From the NCBI GenBank assembly GCA_932294295.1, contig OW028573.1, positions 61,419,829 to 61,483,828 on the forward strand: 64,000 nt of DNA, read 5' to 3'. Position numbers and translations under genes: made by a program. Positions 44,905 through 55,609 of the stretch are shown piece by piece. Within the stretch, counting starts at the first letter, position 1. Each line of letters opens with the position of its first letter. Origin of the DNA: Alitta virens (Eukaryota > Annelida > Polychaeta > Phyllodocida > Nereididae). The notes under the pieces are model-generated. The model saw only the letters and a list, made by a program, of their open reading frames with translations, ran no database searches and was not told where the DNA came from.

Positions 44905-45400
44905 GTATGTGACCTTGATGCAAGAGTCAAGGTCATTTTGTGACCTTGAACTTTGACCCAAGGTCATTCAGATTAGTTGCACTTACTCTGTAAGACTACA
45001 GTAGTGTACAGCCCAAATTAGGTGAAGATCCAATAACTTGGGTCATGAGTCATATAGTAATAATATAGTATGTTACTCCATTAGCTGGTAATTACCCCCG
45101 GGGTTCACAAAATAATATGTGGATGCCACAACATCACTCAACATCACTCAGCATTAAGTTTTGAGTGAAAATCAGCTATAAAACCTGTCAAAAATGACAC
45201 TTATTCACATTTGACCTTGAACTTTGACCTAACGCAACAAAGGTCAAATGTTATACAATATCTTGAAACCCCTTTGTGATACAAACATTTTGGCATCTTG
45301 TTCAAGACTCAATCTTAAATATTAAGTGAGTTGTAATCATTTTATCTTAAAATTTAGGGTAACCTGTGAACTTGACCCAAGGTCATTCACATTCATGCTA
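44905..45400. repeat. Repeated AGGTCA-type half-sites
   Basis: TGACCTTGAACTTTGACCC followed by AAGGTCAT occurs at 44941-44967. TGACCTTGAACTTTGACCT (45212-45230) is followed by an inverted AAGGTCAAATG, and GAACTTGACCCAAGGTCATT occurs near 45368. Each contains two or three AGGTCA-like half-sites, some spaced by one base as in DR1 elements. The motif is common in repeats of marine invertebrates. It lies 0.5-1 kb upstream of the first cyclase exon found. Confidence 0.6.
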
Positions 45401-45479
45401 CAAGTTTACATGGTTAAGGAGTCTATGTGACTCAAATATGGTCCAATTTCAACGAACCAATCCAAAGTTATGTTTTGTT

Positions 45480-45513
45480 TGTGTTTTTTTTTTTGGGGGG
45501 GGGGGGGGAGGGT
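45480..45513. repeat. Poly-T / poly-G tract
   Basis: Homopolymer T followed by 14 G with one A interruption. Similar homopolymers of C or G lie near 31562, 56208, 56323, 57020 and 62825. Confidence 0.9.
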
Positions 45514-45774
45514 AAATGAGAAACCTTTAAAGTCCCATATGACAATGACAAAAGCTTTATTGACCAATCAACAATAATCATACATTAAAAAGAGACAACA
45601 AGCATTAGCATTAAAAATTTCAATTCATTAATTTTGCCTCCCAATTGTCTTATCTACATAGAAGGATGGAATGGGATGATGCAGCGATTTGCAGGGTATG
45701 CAGGGATAAAGGTTTCAGTGAGAAAAAGAAAAATGTATGATAACAAGCAACACGTTGTTTTCAGATGGCGTTAC

Positions 45775-45842
45775 GTATTCTTTCTTTCTTTTTTTTTCTT
45801 TTTTTTCTATTTTTTGGTATTCACAGATTTTTTTTTTTTTAG
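45775..45842. repeat. T-rich low-complexity tract
   Basis: Long T runs with scattered C and A; the overlapping Phe-rich frames are artefacts. Confidence 0.9.
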
Positions 45843-45989
45843 TTGAAATTCACAGATCTCGAGACTTGATCTTTTACGAGGCTTTAAAAACAACCAGTTT
45901 GTTCTTTGTTGAACCGGACTAGAGATGCAATAATGTGTTTGACTATGTTAAGTTGAAATTCACAGATCGTTTCCTAATTTGAACAAACC

Positions 45990-46140
45990 ATAGCTGCGAA
46001 GCAATAATTTGATCTATAACATGCCAAATCTCATTTAGCTGCGAAGCAATAATCTCATATATCTGCGAAGCAATAACATATCATATATCTGCGAAGCAAT
46101 GAAATATCATATATCTGCGAAGCAATAAAATATCATATGT
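45990..46140. repeat. Minisatellite, ~25-bp unit
   Basis: Five copies of CTGCGAAGCAATAA starting at 45994, 46039, 46063, 46089 and 46115, with AATATCATATAT-type linkers. Confidence 0.92.
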
Positions 46141-46399
46141 CACAGCCCGGCTGTGTCATTAAGAAACTTTTGGCCTGGCTGTGCGATTAAAAGACTTCTG
46201 TCTAACTGCACAGCCCGGCTGTGTCATTAAGAAAATGTTATCTATCAACACAGCCCGGCTGTGTGATTAACAGACTTTAGCCTATCCACACAGCTTGGCT
46301 GTGCCATTAATAAATAGTGTCAGTAACAAACTCAAGACGATCTGCACTGCCCAGTAGTGTCATTGACAGAATTTCATCTATCTCCACATCCCAGCTGTG
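46141..46399. repeat. Tandem array of CACAGCCCGGCTGTG hairpins, ~40-bp period
   Basis: Seven copies at 46141, 46169, 46209, 46249, 46289, 46345 and 46385 (15-mers). They share a palindromic 6-bp stem and a CCG-like loop, then CATTAA or GATTAA and a variable linker. Start-to-start spacings are 28, 40, 40, 40, 56 and 40. Copies decay to the right, but paired changes keep the stem in copy 5 (CACAGCTTGGCTGTG) and partly in copy 6 (CACTGCCCAGTAGTG). It follows directly on the 25-bp minisatellite. Confidence 0.9.
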
Positions 46400-47930
46400 A
46401 GATTGTCATGTTTAGAAATTATAATTATCTTGGTATAACTATATTACATGAAATATGCACGTTGCCATGGCAACCTTCAACCCCAACCAAGAATCAAATG
46501 GGTATTAAGAATCTTGCAAACTCCAAGAAATGGATTATTGAAACAAATAGCCATTCAAAATATAAAATATTCAGATAGTAGATTTGGTATTGAATTTTTT
46601 GCCTTAAAAGTAAATGACTCATCATGCTTACTTAATAAAGTAAAAATCACACCATGTTATAAGAAAATTATTTTAGATTTTCAAGAAATGAGGAGAAAAG
46701 CAGAAGTCGATGATCATAGGCAAATTATATGGTGTAATAGAAAAATTATTTTTAATGGCCAATTATTAGCCGGTCAATACTGGAATTATTTATGTTGATG
46801 ATATTATTAGAAATGGTGATATTGATAAAATTTATATAAAAGGAAAACTACTTAATCAGGCTTCATACATATTTGATATAAGTAAATTGAAAGCTGCTAT
46901 ACCAAAAGAGTTTATAAATGCAAATAGATGTGCAACTGTTGATGATGATGTAAGTCTATATGAAATGCTTTTGAACGCAAATTTCAAAACGTCCTCCAGC
47001 AGTAAAAAAGATGTGAAAGATTTGGATAATAAGGATATTTATAACATTTTTATAGCTAGTAAGAACATTAAAATTGAATCAAAAACCTATTGGAAATCCA
47101 AATGCAAAAAACGATTTTTCTTTAAGATTTGATTTTTGGTTCAAAGGCAATTTAACCTCAACAATTATGCCACGAAAATGTATTGATTTTAATTGGAAAT
47201 TATTTCATGGTAGACTCAGTACAGAAATGCAGTTAAAAAGGATGAAGCTTTCAGATGGTATGTGTATATTATGTAAGCAAAATGAAGAAAACTTGGATCA
47301 TCTATTGATCGGATGTGAAAGTATTGGATCTATTTGGAAATATATAGAAGGTATTATTGGAAATTTCTTAAAAAAGGAATATTCAGTCTGTAATTATATG
47401 TGGCACCATGTCTCCTGAAATGTTTGAAACCAATGTAATTGATTTGATTTTGTCTATAGCAAGATATACTATTTGGAAAAGGCGAAATAGAGTGAAATAT
47501 GAAAATATAAATGAAAGTACCTGTATAAAATGGATCATAAGTGAAATTAAATGCCATCTTCAGATCTTATTTAAAATATTTAGTGAGCAAAGAAAAAGTT
47601 GAAATTCTACAGAAATTATATGGCGTGTTATATTAGGAGATGGAAGTTTTTATGTAGTACTATGAATTTATTCCAATGTATTAAAACATTATTGTATGTA
47701 TTTAAATATTATTGTATGTATTTTTCTGTGTTTATAGTGGGATAACATGATGTAAATAGATATATAGACATACTATTATATATTATTTGTTCTATTTCAT
47801 GTCAGATGGCAAGGTGCGTTTCCAGGGATATTTAGTTAATGATTTGCAATTGAATTAGTAATGAATTTACCACATTGATAATATTGTACTGTTTGTTGAT
47901 ATGAATAAAAAATAAATAAAAATTCCAGTT
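46400..47930 (+). mobile_element. L1/Tx1-like LINE ORF2 C-terminal remnant
   Basis: Open segments 46448-46798, 46887-47132, 47074-47418 and 47408-47602 lie in shifting frames on the plus strand. The third carries a zf-RVT-type domain: FNWKLFHGRLSTEMQLKRM, then CILCKQNEENLDHLLIGC, then SIWKYIEGI, the C-terminal zinc-binding region of L1/Tx1 ORF2 proteins. The polymerase itself is absent (5'-truncated). The end near 47905-47930 is A-rich with AATAAA. It contains one perfect GTTGCCATGGCAAC palindrome at 46461-46474. Confidence 0.85.
47074..47418 (+). pseudogene. zf-RVT domain of a LINE ORF2
   Basis: 114 codons. The motif CxxC...H...C (CILCKQNEENLDHLLIGC) preceded by WKLFHGRL is the diagnostic zinc-knuckle of the reverse-transcriptase C-terminus in L1/Tx1-type retrotransposons and their plant relatives. 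It is frameshifted at both ends. Confidence 0.85.
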
Positions 47931-48019
47931 GGATTATTTCAAGAAACATTAAAATAACTGATTTGAACAAGAACGAAATATTAATAATTTATATAAAATG
48001 AAATAAATATCTAAAATGA

Positions 48020-48690
48020 TTACTCTAAACTAGAGTATATCTATCTATAGATAGTTCTATTATTGTTTTTTTTTTCAATTTTTATGGATTACGATTCAAT
48101 GAATTATTGATAGTAACGTATTATTAGTGAAGATCTTATAACTATCTGTCTATCTACATATCTACATATCTATACTCTATGAGGTACTATTAACTTTATT
48201 AACAAGAATATTCTTGTTTGTGCCTAGTATAGTCCATTCATTTTCCCCACTTTAACTATTATATAAATTCTACACATTTCCCTGAACAATTCAGTCTTTA
48301 TTTGACGAAAATCGGACTAATATTAGGGGAGCAGCAGCCTTTTAAAGTATATACAACCCCCCTCCCTGCCTACGCTGATGCTGACAGCAGTCGGCGAGTC
48401 ACTCGTGGAAGTCGGCGGATTACTCCTGGAAGCCGTCGAGTTACTCCTACTACCCGTCGGCTTACTCCTAGTAAACCGCCAGCTTGACTACAGGTAAAAT
48501 TAGGCATGGATAACTCGCTTCCACGGGTAATCCGCCGACTTTTGACGATTTTTGGACACCCGGGAGTTTGCCACAGGTGAGCCATGCAAGCATGGCTCAC
48601 CCAGCTACCGGGCCTGACAATCCCAGCTTGGCCAGGAGTCCCAGGAGTGACTCGACGGGTATCGCCGGTTATCCAACGTAGTTGTGTGGA
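48020..48690 (+). repeat. Composite repeat family, copy 6
   Basis: It runs from TATCTATCTATAGATAG, a GATTACGATTCAATGAATTA segment and AGTAACGTATTATTA, the TATC-rich tract, the ACAAGAATATTCTTGT palindrome (48202-48217), CTATTATATAAATT, TTTGACGAAAATCGGACTAA, GGGGAGCAGCAGCCTTTTAA and GTATATACAACCCCCC. The GC-rich core follows and breaks off near 48690 before the usual terminus. Its first 330 bp are the reverse of 30.75-31.01 kb. Confidence 0.85.
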
Positions 48691-49190
48691 ACCTAGCAAT
48701 ATAACAAAATGTATACTTAGAAAAGGCTCAGTAATAGTGTTGTATTTAAAATAATAATATTATAATAATAAAATAATAATAATATATATATGTATACCAT
48801 TAAAAAGCGAAAACATAGCCATACATTAAGAGCACTGAGAAGTACAAAGAGAAAATTTAATTTAAAATTGTGGCATTAAAAGCCATTTTAAAAGTTCTCT
48901 GTGACAATCATTATTGTCTCTCAAGAGATAATAGTAGAATTAGTAGAATTTACCAATAGTAGCAGTTTGTAATTTTTCAAATATTCTGTGATGCTGTAAC
49001 CAGGATGAAACACATTAACATAGTTTCATGCACATAATGCATTTCTTATTGATATCCTCTGAGTTACTGATAATACACAATGGTATACCATTTCTTAGAA
49101 TAGAAATAAAGATAATTTGAAATGCCCCCTCTTCATAAACGGTTATGATTACATCATTAGTTAAATATCAAAGAGGGTTCATTCCAGTTC
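48691..49190. other. AT-rich spacer
   Basis: (AAT)n-like runs at 48750-48790. No gene is seen. Confidence 0.5.
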
Positions 49191-49194
49191 AGTA

Positions 49195-49265
49195 GTAGTA
49201 GTGTTATTGTTTAACGCCTCATCAGCACCTGAGTGGGCTATGTAGAGGCTCTCTAGGGTAAGATT
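49195..49265 (-). mobile_element. SINE body fragment
   Basis: GTTTAACGCCTCATCAGCAC then CTGAGTGGGCTA parallels the body of the SINE at 59764-59953 (GCTTTACGTCCTG...TGCACCTGATGGGCTA), and both have a trinucleotide tail on the left (GTA or GGT repeats). Only the tail-proximal part is present; no tRNA head is seen. Confidence 0.5.
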
Positions 49266-49836
49266 GATCATCCATAGTTGGTAGTAGAAACCAGTTCAAT
49301 GCTCCTGACCAGATGAATGTGAAGATGATCATCTATATTAAAATTCAATGCCAGCATGTAATAGCTAATTAATACAAATATTCCAAAATTATATCATAGC
49401 TTTATTAGTGTTGGCTATGAAAACACTAATCATAATTTAACATATGAAAGCAATATTACAATGAATGAATACTCTGCCTTGTGACAACATAAAGTGTTTA
49501 TCTTGAATTTTTCATACCTTTTGGATGATCAGGGGAGGATCCAGAAATTTTGTTTTAGATATGTACCACTAAAATCAAAATGTATTAGACCAAAGGGGGA
49601 GTGGGGTTTTAACTGAAGCAATGACTGATATAAATAAACCTGTGGCGAAGTGACTTCACTTTCAAACGGCATGGGAACTGATCCAACTGATCAAAAACAT
49701 AGAATCAAGCCTGCTCAAAATGAGAAGTGACTGACTTTTTTCATGATACGTAGGTAGTCATAGGATCTGACTTGCCTGCTCAGTCTCCCTTTATGCCATC
49801 CAGTTAATTATAAATGATCTTTATTTTCATTTTCAG

Positions 49837-50227
49837 GTGTTCATGTGAGCAGTGCAGCACCATGCCCAAAAGCCAAACTAGGGTCAGGATGGGCCTGACA
49901 AACCAAGGCATGAAAGATCCAAGGGACCTGACAAGACTGGAAGCTCCTGTCCAGTGCATCACAAGCCACCCAGGGTTTCATGACATTTGCCTCAGTCAAT
50001 GGACCCTAGAGTATGAGGCATACCAGTATGTGGAGCAGGAAGGCAGAGTGGGAGATGACCAACCCATAAACATGTTGATGAGGCATCTGGCCTATAGACG
50101 CTTCCTAAGATAGGTCTTTGGAAGAATAGGCCGGCATAACAGGATCACCATCCCCTCCTGTGTGGTCAACAAAATTAGGAACATGTATGTGTCAGATGTT
50201 GATGTGGGATTTCGATACCGATTATAA
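49837..50227 (+). pseudogene. P2X7 intracellular-domain-like exon with in-frame TAG
   Basis: A clean acceptor (TTTTCAG) precedes 49837. The frame reads CSCEQCSTMPKSQ, then APVQCITSHPGFHDICLSQW, NMLMRHLAYRRFLR, a TAG at 50111-50113, then VFGRIGRHNRITIPSCVVNK, IRNMYVSDVDVGFRYRL and TAA at 50225-50227. This layout (CxCxxC, CIT-HPGF-CL, AYR...RW-WG-LG, PxC-IR-GF) is that of the P2X7 C-terminal ballast domain, which many invertebrates use in multi-copy proteins. The TAG sits where a Trp is usual. The CC pair normally after the CxCxxC is missing. A poly(A)-type AATAAA follows at about 50607. An upstream exon was not found, and it may be a decayed gene. Confidence 0.7.
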
Positions 50228-51080
50228 TTAGAAATTTATATTGTACTAAAAACAGTTTCAATGTTATTAGTAATTACAATCAGTATTATCTGTTATGAAA
50301 AGTTTGATGCATATAAGGTATACAAGGTGCTTATTCTGATCATTATTCATGATCAACAAAATTTAATTTATTTGATGAGCAATCAAAACCATGATATGTA
50401 ATGTAGTATTACAAAGTACAGTAGACATGGTATAGGTGAAGGTTAAACTGTTTAGTCAATAATTTGCTTTTGTTAATTGTTCAAACTAGTTGACTACTGT
50501 GGCTCTGTCAAATTTGTTTGCTTTTTGTGGTCTGATACAAAATTTACATGCAAAGTGATGTCAAAAAAGAGCAACTGGACATCTTATGTTTTTGCATATT
50601 CTGTGAATAAATAAAGATGATCATAATTTATATCCTTTTCAGTGTTACCGTTTTAAACATATTTTCTCCGAGGAATTAATAATAATTGTTAAACTGAGAA
50701 TATATAAGGGCTGACTGGTTATTTGTTTACCATCGCTAAAATGACTATAAAGTCTATAAACCTCCACAAATGTTTTCACCTGACATTATTCATAACTGTA
50801 ACCAAGGCCAGAACATAAATTCTTACTGTTTGAGTCTGAGCTATATCCAACAATAAACCATCTTGCTAAATCACGAGTAAATACCACGCACGTAAGTGTG
50901 TTTACATTCTGCCACCAGCCTGCAACAGCAACTCTGACATCACTGCCTGAGTTGACACCGTTACGCTTCAGCCATCGCGCCAAAATGCCCTTGCGTGAAT
51001 TGGCGTGAATTAACGCTTATATCTTTTCACACAGAAGTCCGAATTACATAATATTTAGAAGTTAAGTTTGTAGTACTCCA
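50228..51080. other. Spacer, likely 3' flank of the P2X7-like exon
   Basis: AT-rich with AATAAATAAA at about 50605-50614. No other gene is seen. Confidence 0.45.
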
Positions 51081-51082
51081 TT

Positions 51083-51433
51083 CTACGATCTGGTAAAGTT
51101 TGATTTTGATTGCCCATGACCTTTAATGACATTGTTGATGTTGTTGTTGCGGTTGTTGATGTGGATGTTGATATTGTCGAGGTTATGGGCCTCAATTGCG
51201 CTAATCATCCAGCGAGCCATTCTGATCAGCATGACCAAAAACAAATTATGCTCATCCGCGTTTTCGAAGGCTAGGACAAGGATGAAAATATAGAGAATTA
51301 CAACTTGACAAATAAAAATCACTTCATTTTTTGGTATGATTCGTCCAAATATCTCCCACTGACTATAGCACCTGGTAGAGTTCATGTCCACATTGCTCGA
51401 AATTAGTGTTATGAAAATGTTCTGTATTTTCAT
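51083..51433 (-). CDS. Unidentified ORF with one predicted membrane segment
   Basis: A minus-strand open frame of 134 codons (from 51487); the first ATG is at 51433, giving 116 residues. It contains one strong hydrophobic stretch (VIFICQVVILYIFILVLAF) preceded by a WEIFGRIIPKNE segment, and an Asn-rich tail from a GTT repeat near 51125-51180. The part before the tail has ordinary amino-acid composition, so it may be a real short protein or exon, perhaps from a mobile element. I do not recognise a family. Confidence 0.3.
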   Translation of the reverse strand: MKIQNIFITLISSNVDMNSTRCYSQWEIFGRIIPKNEVIFICQVVILYIFILVLAFENADEHNLFLVMLIRMARWMISAIEAHNLDNINIHINNRNNNINNVIKGHGQSKSNFTRS

Positions 51434-51778
51434 GTCTAACCTCTGTAGGTACAGCTCCAGAGAGAAAATTTTCTGATACGTCTTCACCCTCCATCGTTGT
51501 AAGGTAAACTGAACAGAAATACCGCGCTAGAGGTATTCTTATTCACGTTATTATTATTATTATTACTGATAATTTTCTGTAAATGTTAACTAAACGTCAA
51601 AGCCTGAGGGTATCAGCACACCTGTGCTTAACAGCCTACGGCTCCAGTGAAACCTCTTTTTATAGCCCTGGGGCACCTGCAGGATTAGAGGCTGATAGCC
51701 TGAGGCCCCTGCAGGGGTCCTTTGATCTCACAGCCTGTGGTGCCGGCGGATCCTTTGGCGGTATCTTGTACTTACATA

Positions 51779-52010
51779 GTGATGTCCATGGAATTCCTTG
51801 ACCTCAAAAAACCTATATTTTGATGCAAAAATTATATCTTTACTGAAATATAAGTAGAGATAGAGTGAAAACAACTTTTTTGACAGGCATTTTGGATTTA
51901 GCTCTCTGGTGGAGTTTGGTTTTTCAAAACGTACCCCGGCTAAATTTTTTTTATACTGCCCTGAACTCAAAATTCCAGCACTAAAACCTTGGGTTGGAGA
52001 AAATGGTCAC
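51779..52010 (+). repeat. Dispersed repeat, copy B of a pair
   Basis: Same orientation and landmarks as 38881-39090, with insertions near 51855-51880 and 51955-51985. Confidence 0.8.
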
Positions 52011-53040
52011 AGACTTTATGGTAGGGTCCTCTTCTAAAAGGCTCGTAAATAGATTTCTTGTGTGGCCAATCTCTAATCATGAAAGGCCACCAGACCTTTG
52101 GGTACACAAGTGGCAGAGTCGGGTTGACAGCCCTGCTTTCCAGTCCCTAATACAGTAGGTGAAGCCTAGAAACTGTGCAGCAGTTTCAACTTTGTAGCTA
52201 TCATTCTAATTTACAACATATCTTAGCGGACATGTAGCTGCCTCGGTGATCAGCTAAAAGCAAACAAAAATGGTTTCTTTGTATCGCTTGTATAAAAAAG
52301 AAACTTCTAAAACAGTATCTATTACAAACCCCTCATCAGGCCTTTAATGTATGGAAATAACCTCTGTTTCTATTCCATTTTCCTATAAGTTTACAGAGTC
52401 TAATGGCATTGCTTTCGGTACTTTTTGAAATGATTATGGATTATTACTGTTAAATTTCACTACACTCTATCCCCCAAATATTTCCAATAAGTTCCTGAAA
52501 TATGATTTTCACGACCTGAAAATGACATGGTAATTGTGACATCACAAATTTCAATGTTGGTCAGTATGGGACATGTGCGTTTTAGTCTTTATAAGAATTG
52601 CAGGTTTTTAAATGCGTCTAGACCAATGACACAATAGGTCTATAACTGATATGGTTTGTTTCCAATGTCAGATATATATTATGAACACTTGGTTTGGTGG
52701 GTGAAAATAATTAGGTCAAGGACCCAGGAGGGTAAGTCTTGCAGGCTCTTTGATTTGATTGGTTGTTCAATTATGAAGAACCCTTCGGGGGCCTCTTCAC
52801 TTATTTTAATGTATTCGACCCCGAAATGCTCATGCTCAACTAACCTAGGCAGTATTCACTTTAATTTTGGGTTAAAATCCTTGGTTACAACTTCCAAAGT
52901 TTATAAATTAAAGATTTAGGCATAATTGAACTTGTAACTATGGAGTATTACTGCAGTAAAAAAAGTAAACACATCGTTCGTTCACTGCTCAGGCGAGTTA
53001 TTTATAGAACACAGAGCATACACTTAAAAAAAAAAAAGAA
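52011..53040. other. Unannotated spacer
   Basis: No gene recognised; the 87-codon frame at 52656-52919 lacks family features. Confidence 0.45.
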
Positions 53041-53048
53041 GTCAAAAC

Positions 53049-53135
53049 CAGATTTGGTGGCGCAATGGATAGAGCGCTTGCAATGCTGAGTGTGGTGAAA
53101 TTGTACTGACAGTGGTGCGAATCTAGGTCAGAGAA
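53049..53135 (+). mobile_element. tRNA-derived SINE head or tRNA-Arg-like pseudogene
   Basis: GATTTGGTGGCGCAATGGAT then AGAGCG is a good tRNA 5' half with A box. The B-box equivalent GGTGCGAATCT (53113-53123) has lost the TTC. An extra segment of about 15 bases sits between them. It is not a functional tRNA by eye. It is followed by poly-T. Confidence 0.6.
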
Positions 53136-53139
53136 TTTT

Positions 53140-55600
53140 TTTTTTTATTTCATGATAATTCAAACAAGTGTCTGAAGTGAGCTCGAGACTAGACTAGAGT
53201 CACCATATTTTAGCTAATTTTGTATAAAGTCCTACATTACCACTTTGAAAATGCATAAATTTAATTTTTTTGTCATATTTGAACTGGTCATAGTGGAACT
53301 TTATTGCATAACAAGATGATTTGTCGAGCCTCTGACTAACATTACGTTATCCACACCATTTTATGCACATCATATCATTACTTTTTTTTATTATAGTATT
53401 ACTGATTGTATATATTTGTTCTTTTCATGTATTGCTGATAGTAACGAAAGTTATGTTTCCAGCATTACAATTAAGCTTTTACTAAGTAAAACTCATACTT
53501 AACTTGCTTTCTTTACTGGCACCCATATTAATCATGTTATATAAGCGCATTGTATCATTACTTATATTTTACAGCATTATTAATAGCATTAGATGTATAA
53601 TTGACTTCCTTTGTTGTTCAACTATGTGTGCATATTTAGTGTTACATTGAAACTTTGTATACATATATGATCATAAACATTTATGTTGCATTACATTCAA
53701 TCATGTTCTGCCCACCAGTAACGAGGTGTTACATCTTTTATATTTTATATCATATGTACTTTTATTACATTGGTTTATATCTTGTATTTACATTCCTTTA
53801 ATTTCACCCGGACTATTCAACACTAACTTGTCTGCTTAGACACGTGGCAACCGAAAACGGGGTTTCCCGCACTGAACATTATTTGAAAATAAATGGCCAG
53901 AACTTTCCGAATGCCACTCATATTGTATCACCACTTAAGTCATTGGTACAATATTGAATAAATCTTAATCCATTAAATACAAAAAGGTACCAGTGTATAG
54001 AAGCTTTGAAAAGAGAAAAGTACATTTAATCAAATAATTGAAGTTTAAAAAAAAAAGATTGCATAGGATATACTAATCCAGTTTTGAAATCAGAAGAATC
54101 GATATTGAGAATGATTCACAGATGGCATTATCCCGATATCAAGCATCAGGCATTGAAAATAAGACATTAATAAACCATGCAAGGTCGATTAATTTGAAAC
54201 AGAGTTTTTAGGGCATCAAAGACTAATTTGTGCCCAGTGTAGAAATGTTAGGTTTATCATCAATATATATTTATTTATGTCATACTCATTGTATCTATTT
54301 ATTTTATTTAAAATGTACAGTGTACTCATGTTTTGCTAAATTTGTTGTTGAATTTTAATCTTTTGATGTTTGCGACAAATATGTCATATTTGACATAATA
54401 CTGTCAATAAAATGTATATATATATTGTTAAAACATTTACAAATGTACATTGACATATTACATGATAAATAAACACAAAAGAATTTATAAACTACAAAAA
54501 AGAAAGTATAAATAACGAGTTAGTTATTCTGTGCTGTTGGAAAAAAAATGCAACTCTCTGGTATCACGGATGCTTGCACTGTACTAGCCTGAGAAACTCT
54601 GACTGACAACACGTAAATAAGAGCTAAGCGAACATCACATTTAGCAGACAGACTTGTTATGCTGCTAAAACAATATTGTTGTGACTGTTCAGCATAGTGT
54701 AATAGATATTGATCAATCTGCAATAAACTCTGCTGCTAGATAAAGGTAATCCTGTGATATGATAATCGCATTTCAGTCTCGCGATAAAGAGATTATATCA
54801 ATGGCAAAATCAATCAAGATAATTACACCATCAACAATACAGCGAATGGGGGCAACTCATACCTAAATCCCAAACCGGTGTGAAGGTAATTATATAAGGG
54901 TGAAAGCCAATGGCTGAAGGTGAGAAAATAACGTTAACATGCAATGCATGCCAGATGGGACTTATTTGGATAATTGGGTCACTATCTCACACCTGTAGAA
55001 TCACTCAGTAATGTCCACTTGATTCAGAAAGCATGATGTCACAATTTTCGCCTGTGTTTGCATAAATTTAAGAACGTAACAAAGCTCAAAACAGACCAGA
55101 TAGCATACAGTCTATCTGACATGGTAAGACTCAACTAAAACAGTTTAGCAGTTAACAGTTTGTTCGATTTTGAATCTCTTGTGCTTATTCCCTTACAGTG
55201 AGTGCTTGAACGAACATCACGTCATTGAACGTTTATTACACATTCATATCTCTTGATACCCAGGTACACTTCATAAACAGAAATGAAATTTTGTAGACTA
55301 ATCTGCCTTTCATTTTCTAAAGGCGTTAAATGCACAAAGACGAGGTCTCAGCAAGCATTCTTCTTCATCTGCTTTCTGCCTGCATCTTATTTTTATTACA
55401 TCTTCCTGCTCATTACCTAATCCCAGCTGTTTCTATGCCTCTACTGATGCCAATGTCTAATCTTTCCTGTCTTCCTGCCTCTCCGTAAAAATGCTCCTCT
55501 CTGTCTTTTTCCATCCCTTCTCTCCAGTCTGCCTTGCTGCACACTTTTGCAACTCTGCAGCTCTGTTGCAATGGAGACATTTAATAGTTGGAATCTTCAT
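53140..55600. other. Unannotated spacer
   Basis: AT-rich, with no recognised gene or repeat over about 2.4 kb. A (TA)n-rich patch lies at 54415-54425. Confidence 0.45.
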
Positions 55601-55609
55601 GCTAACTTG

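Noticed and set aside
46141..46399. CRISPR-like array of palindromic repeats
   Set aside because: Repeats are short and decay along the array, linkers resemble one another rather than being unique spacers, and the window is clearly eukaryotic with spliced genes and LINEs.
53049..53135. Functional tRNA-Arg gene
   Set aside because: The B box is damaged and an extra segment separates it from the A box; the cloverleaf cannot be closed by eye.
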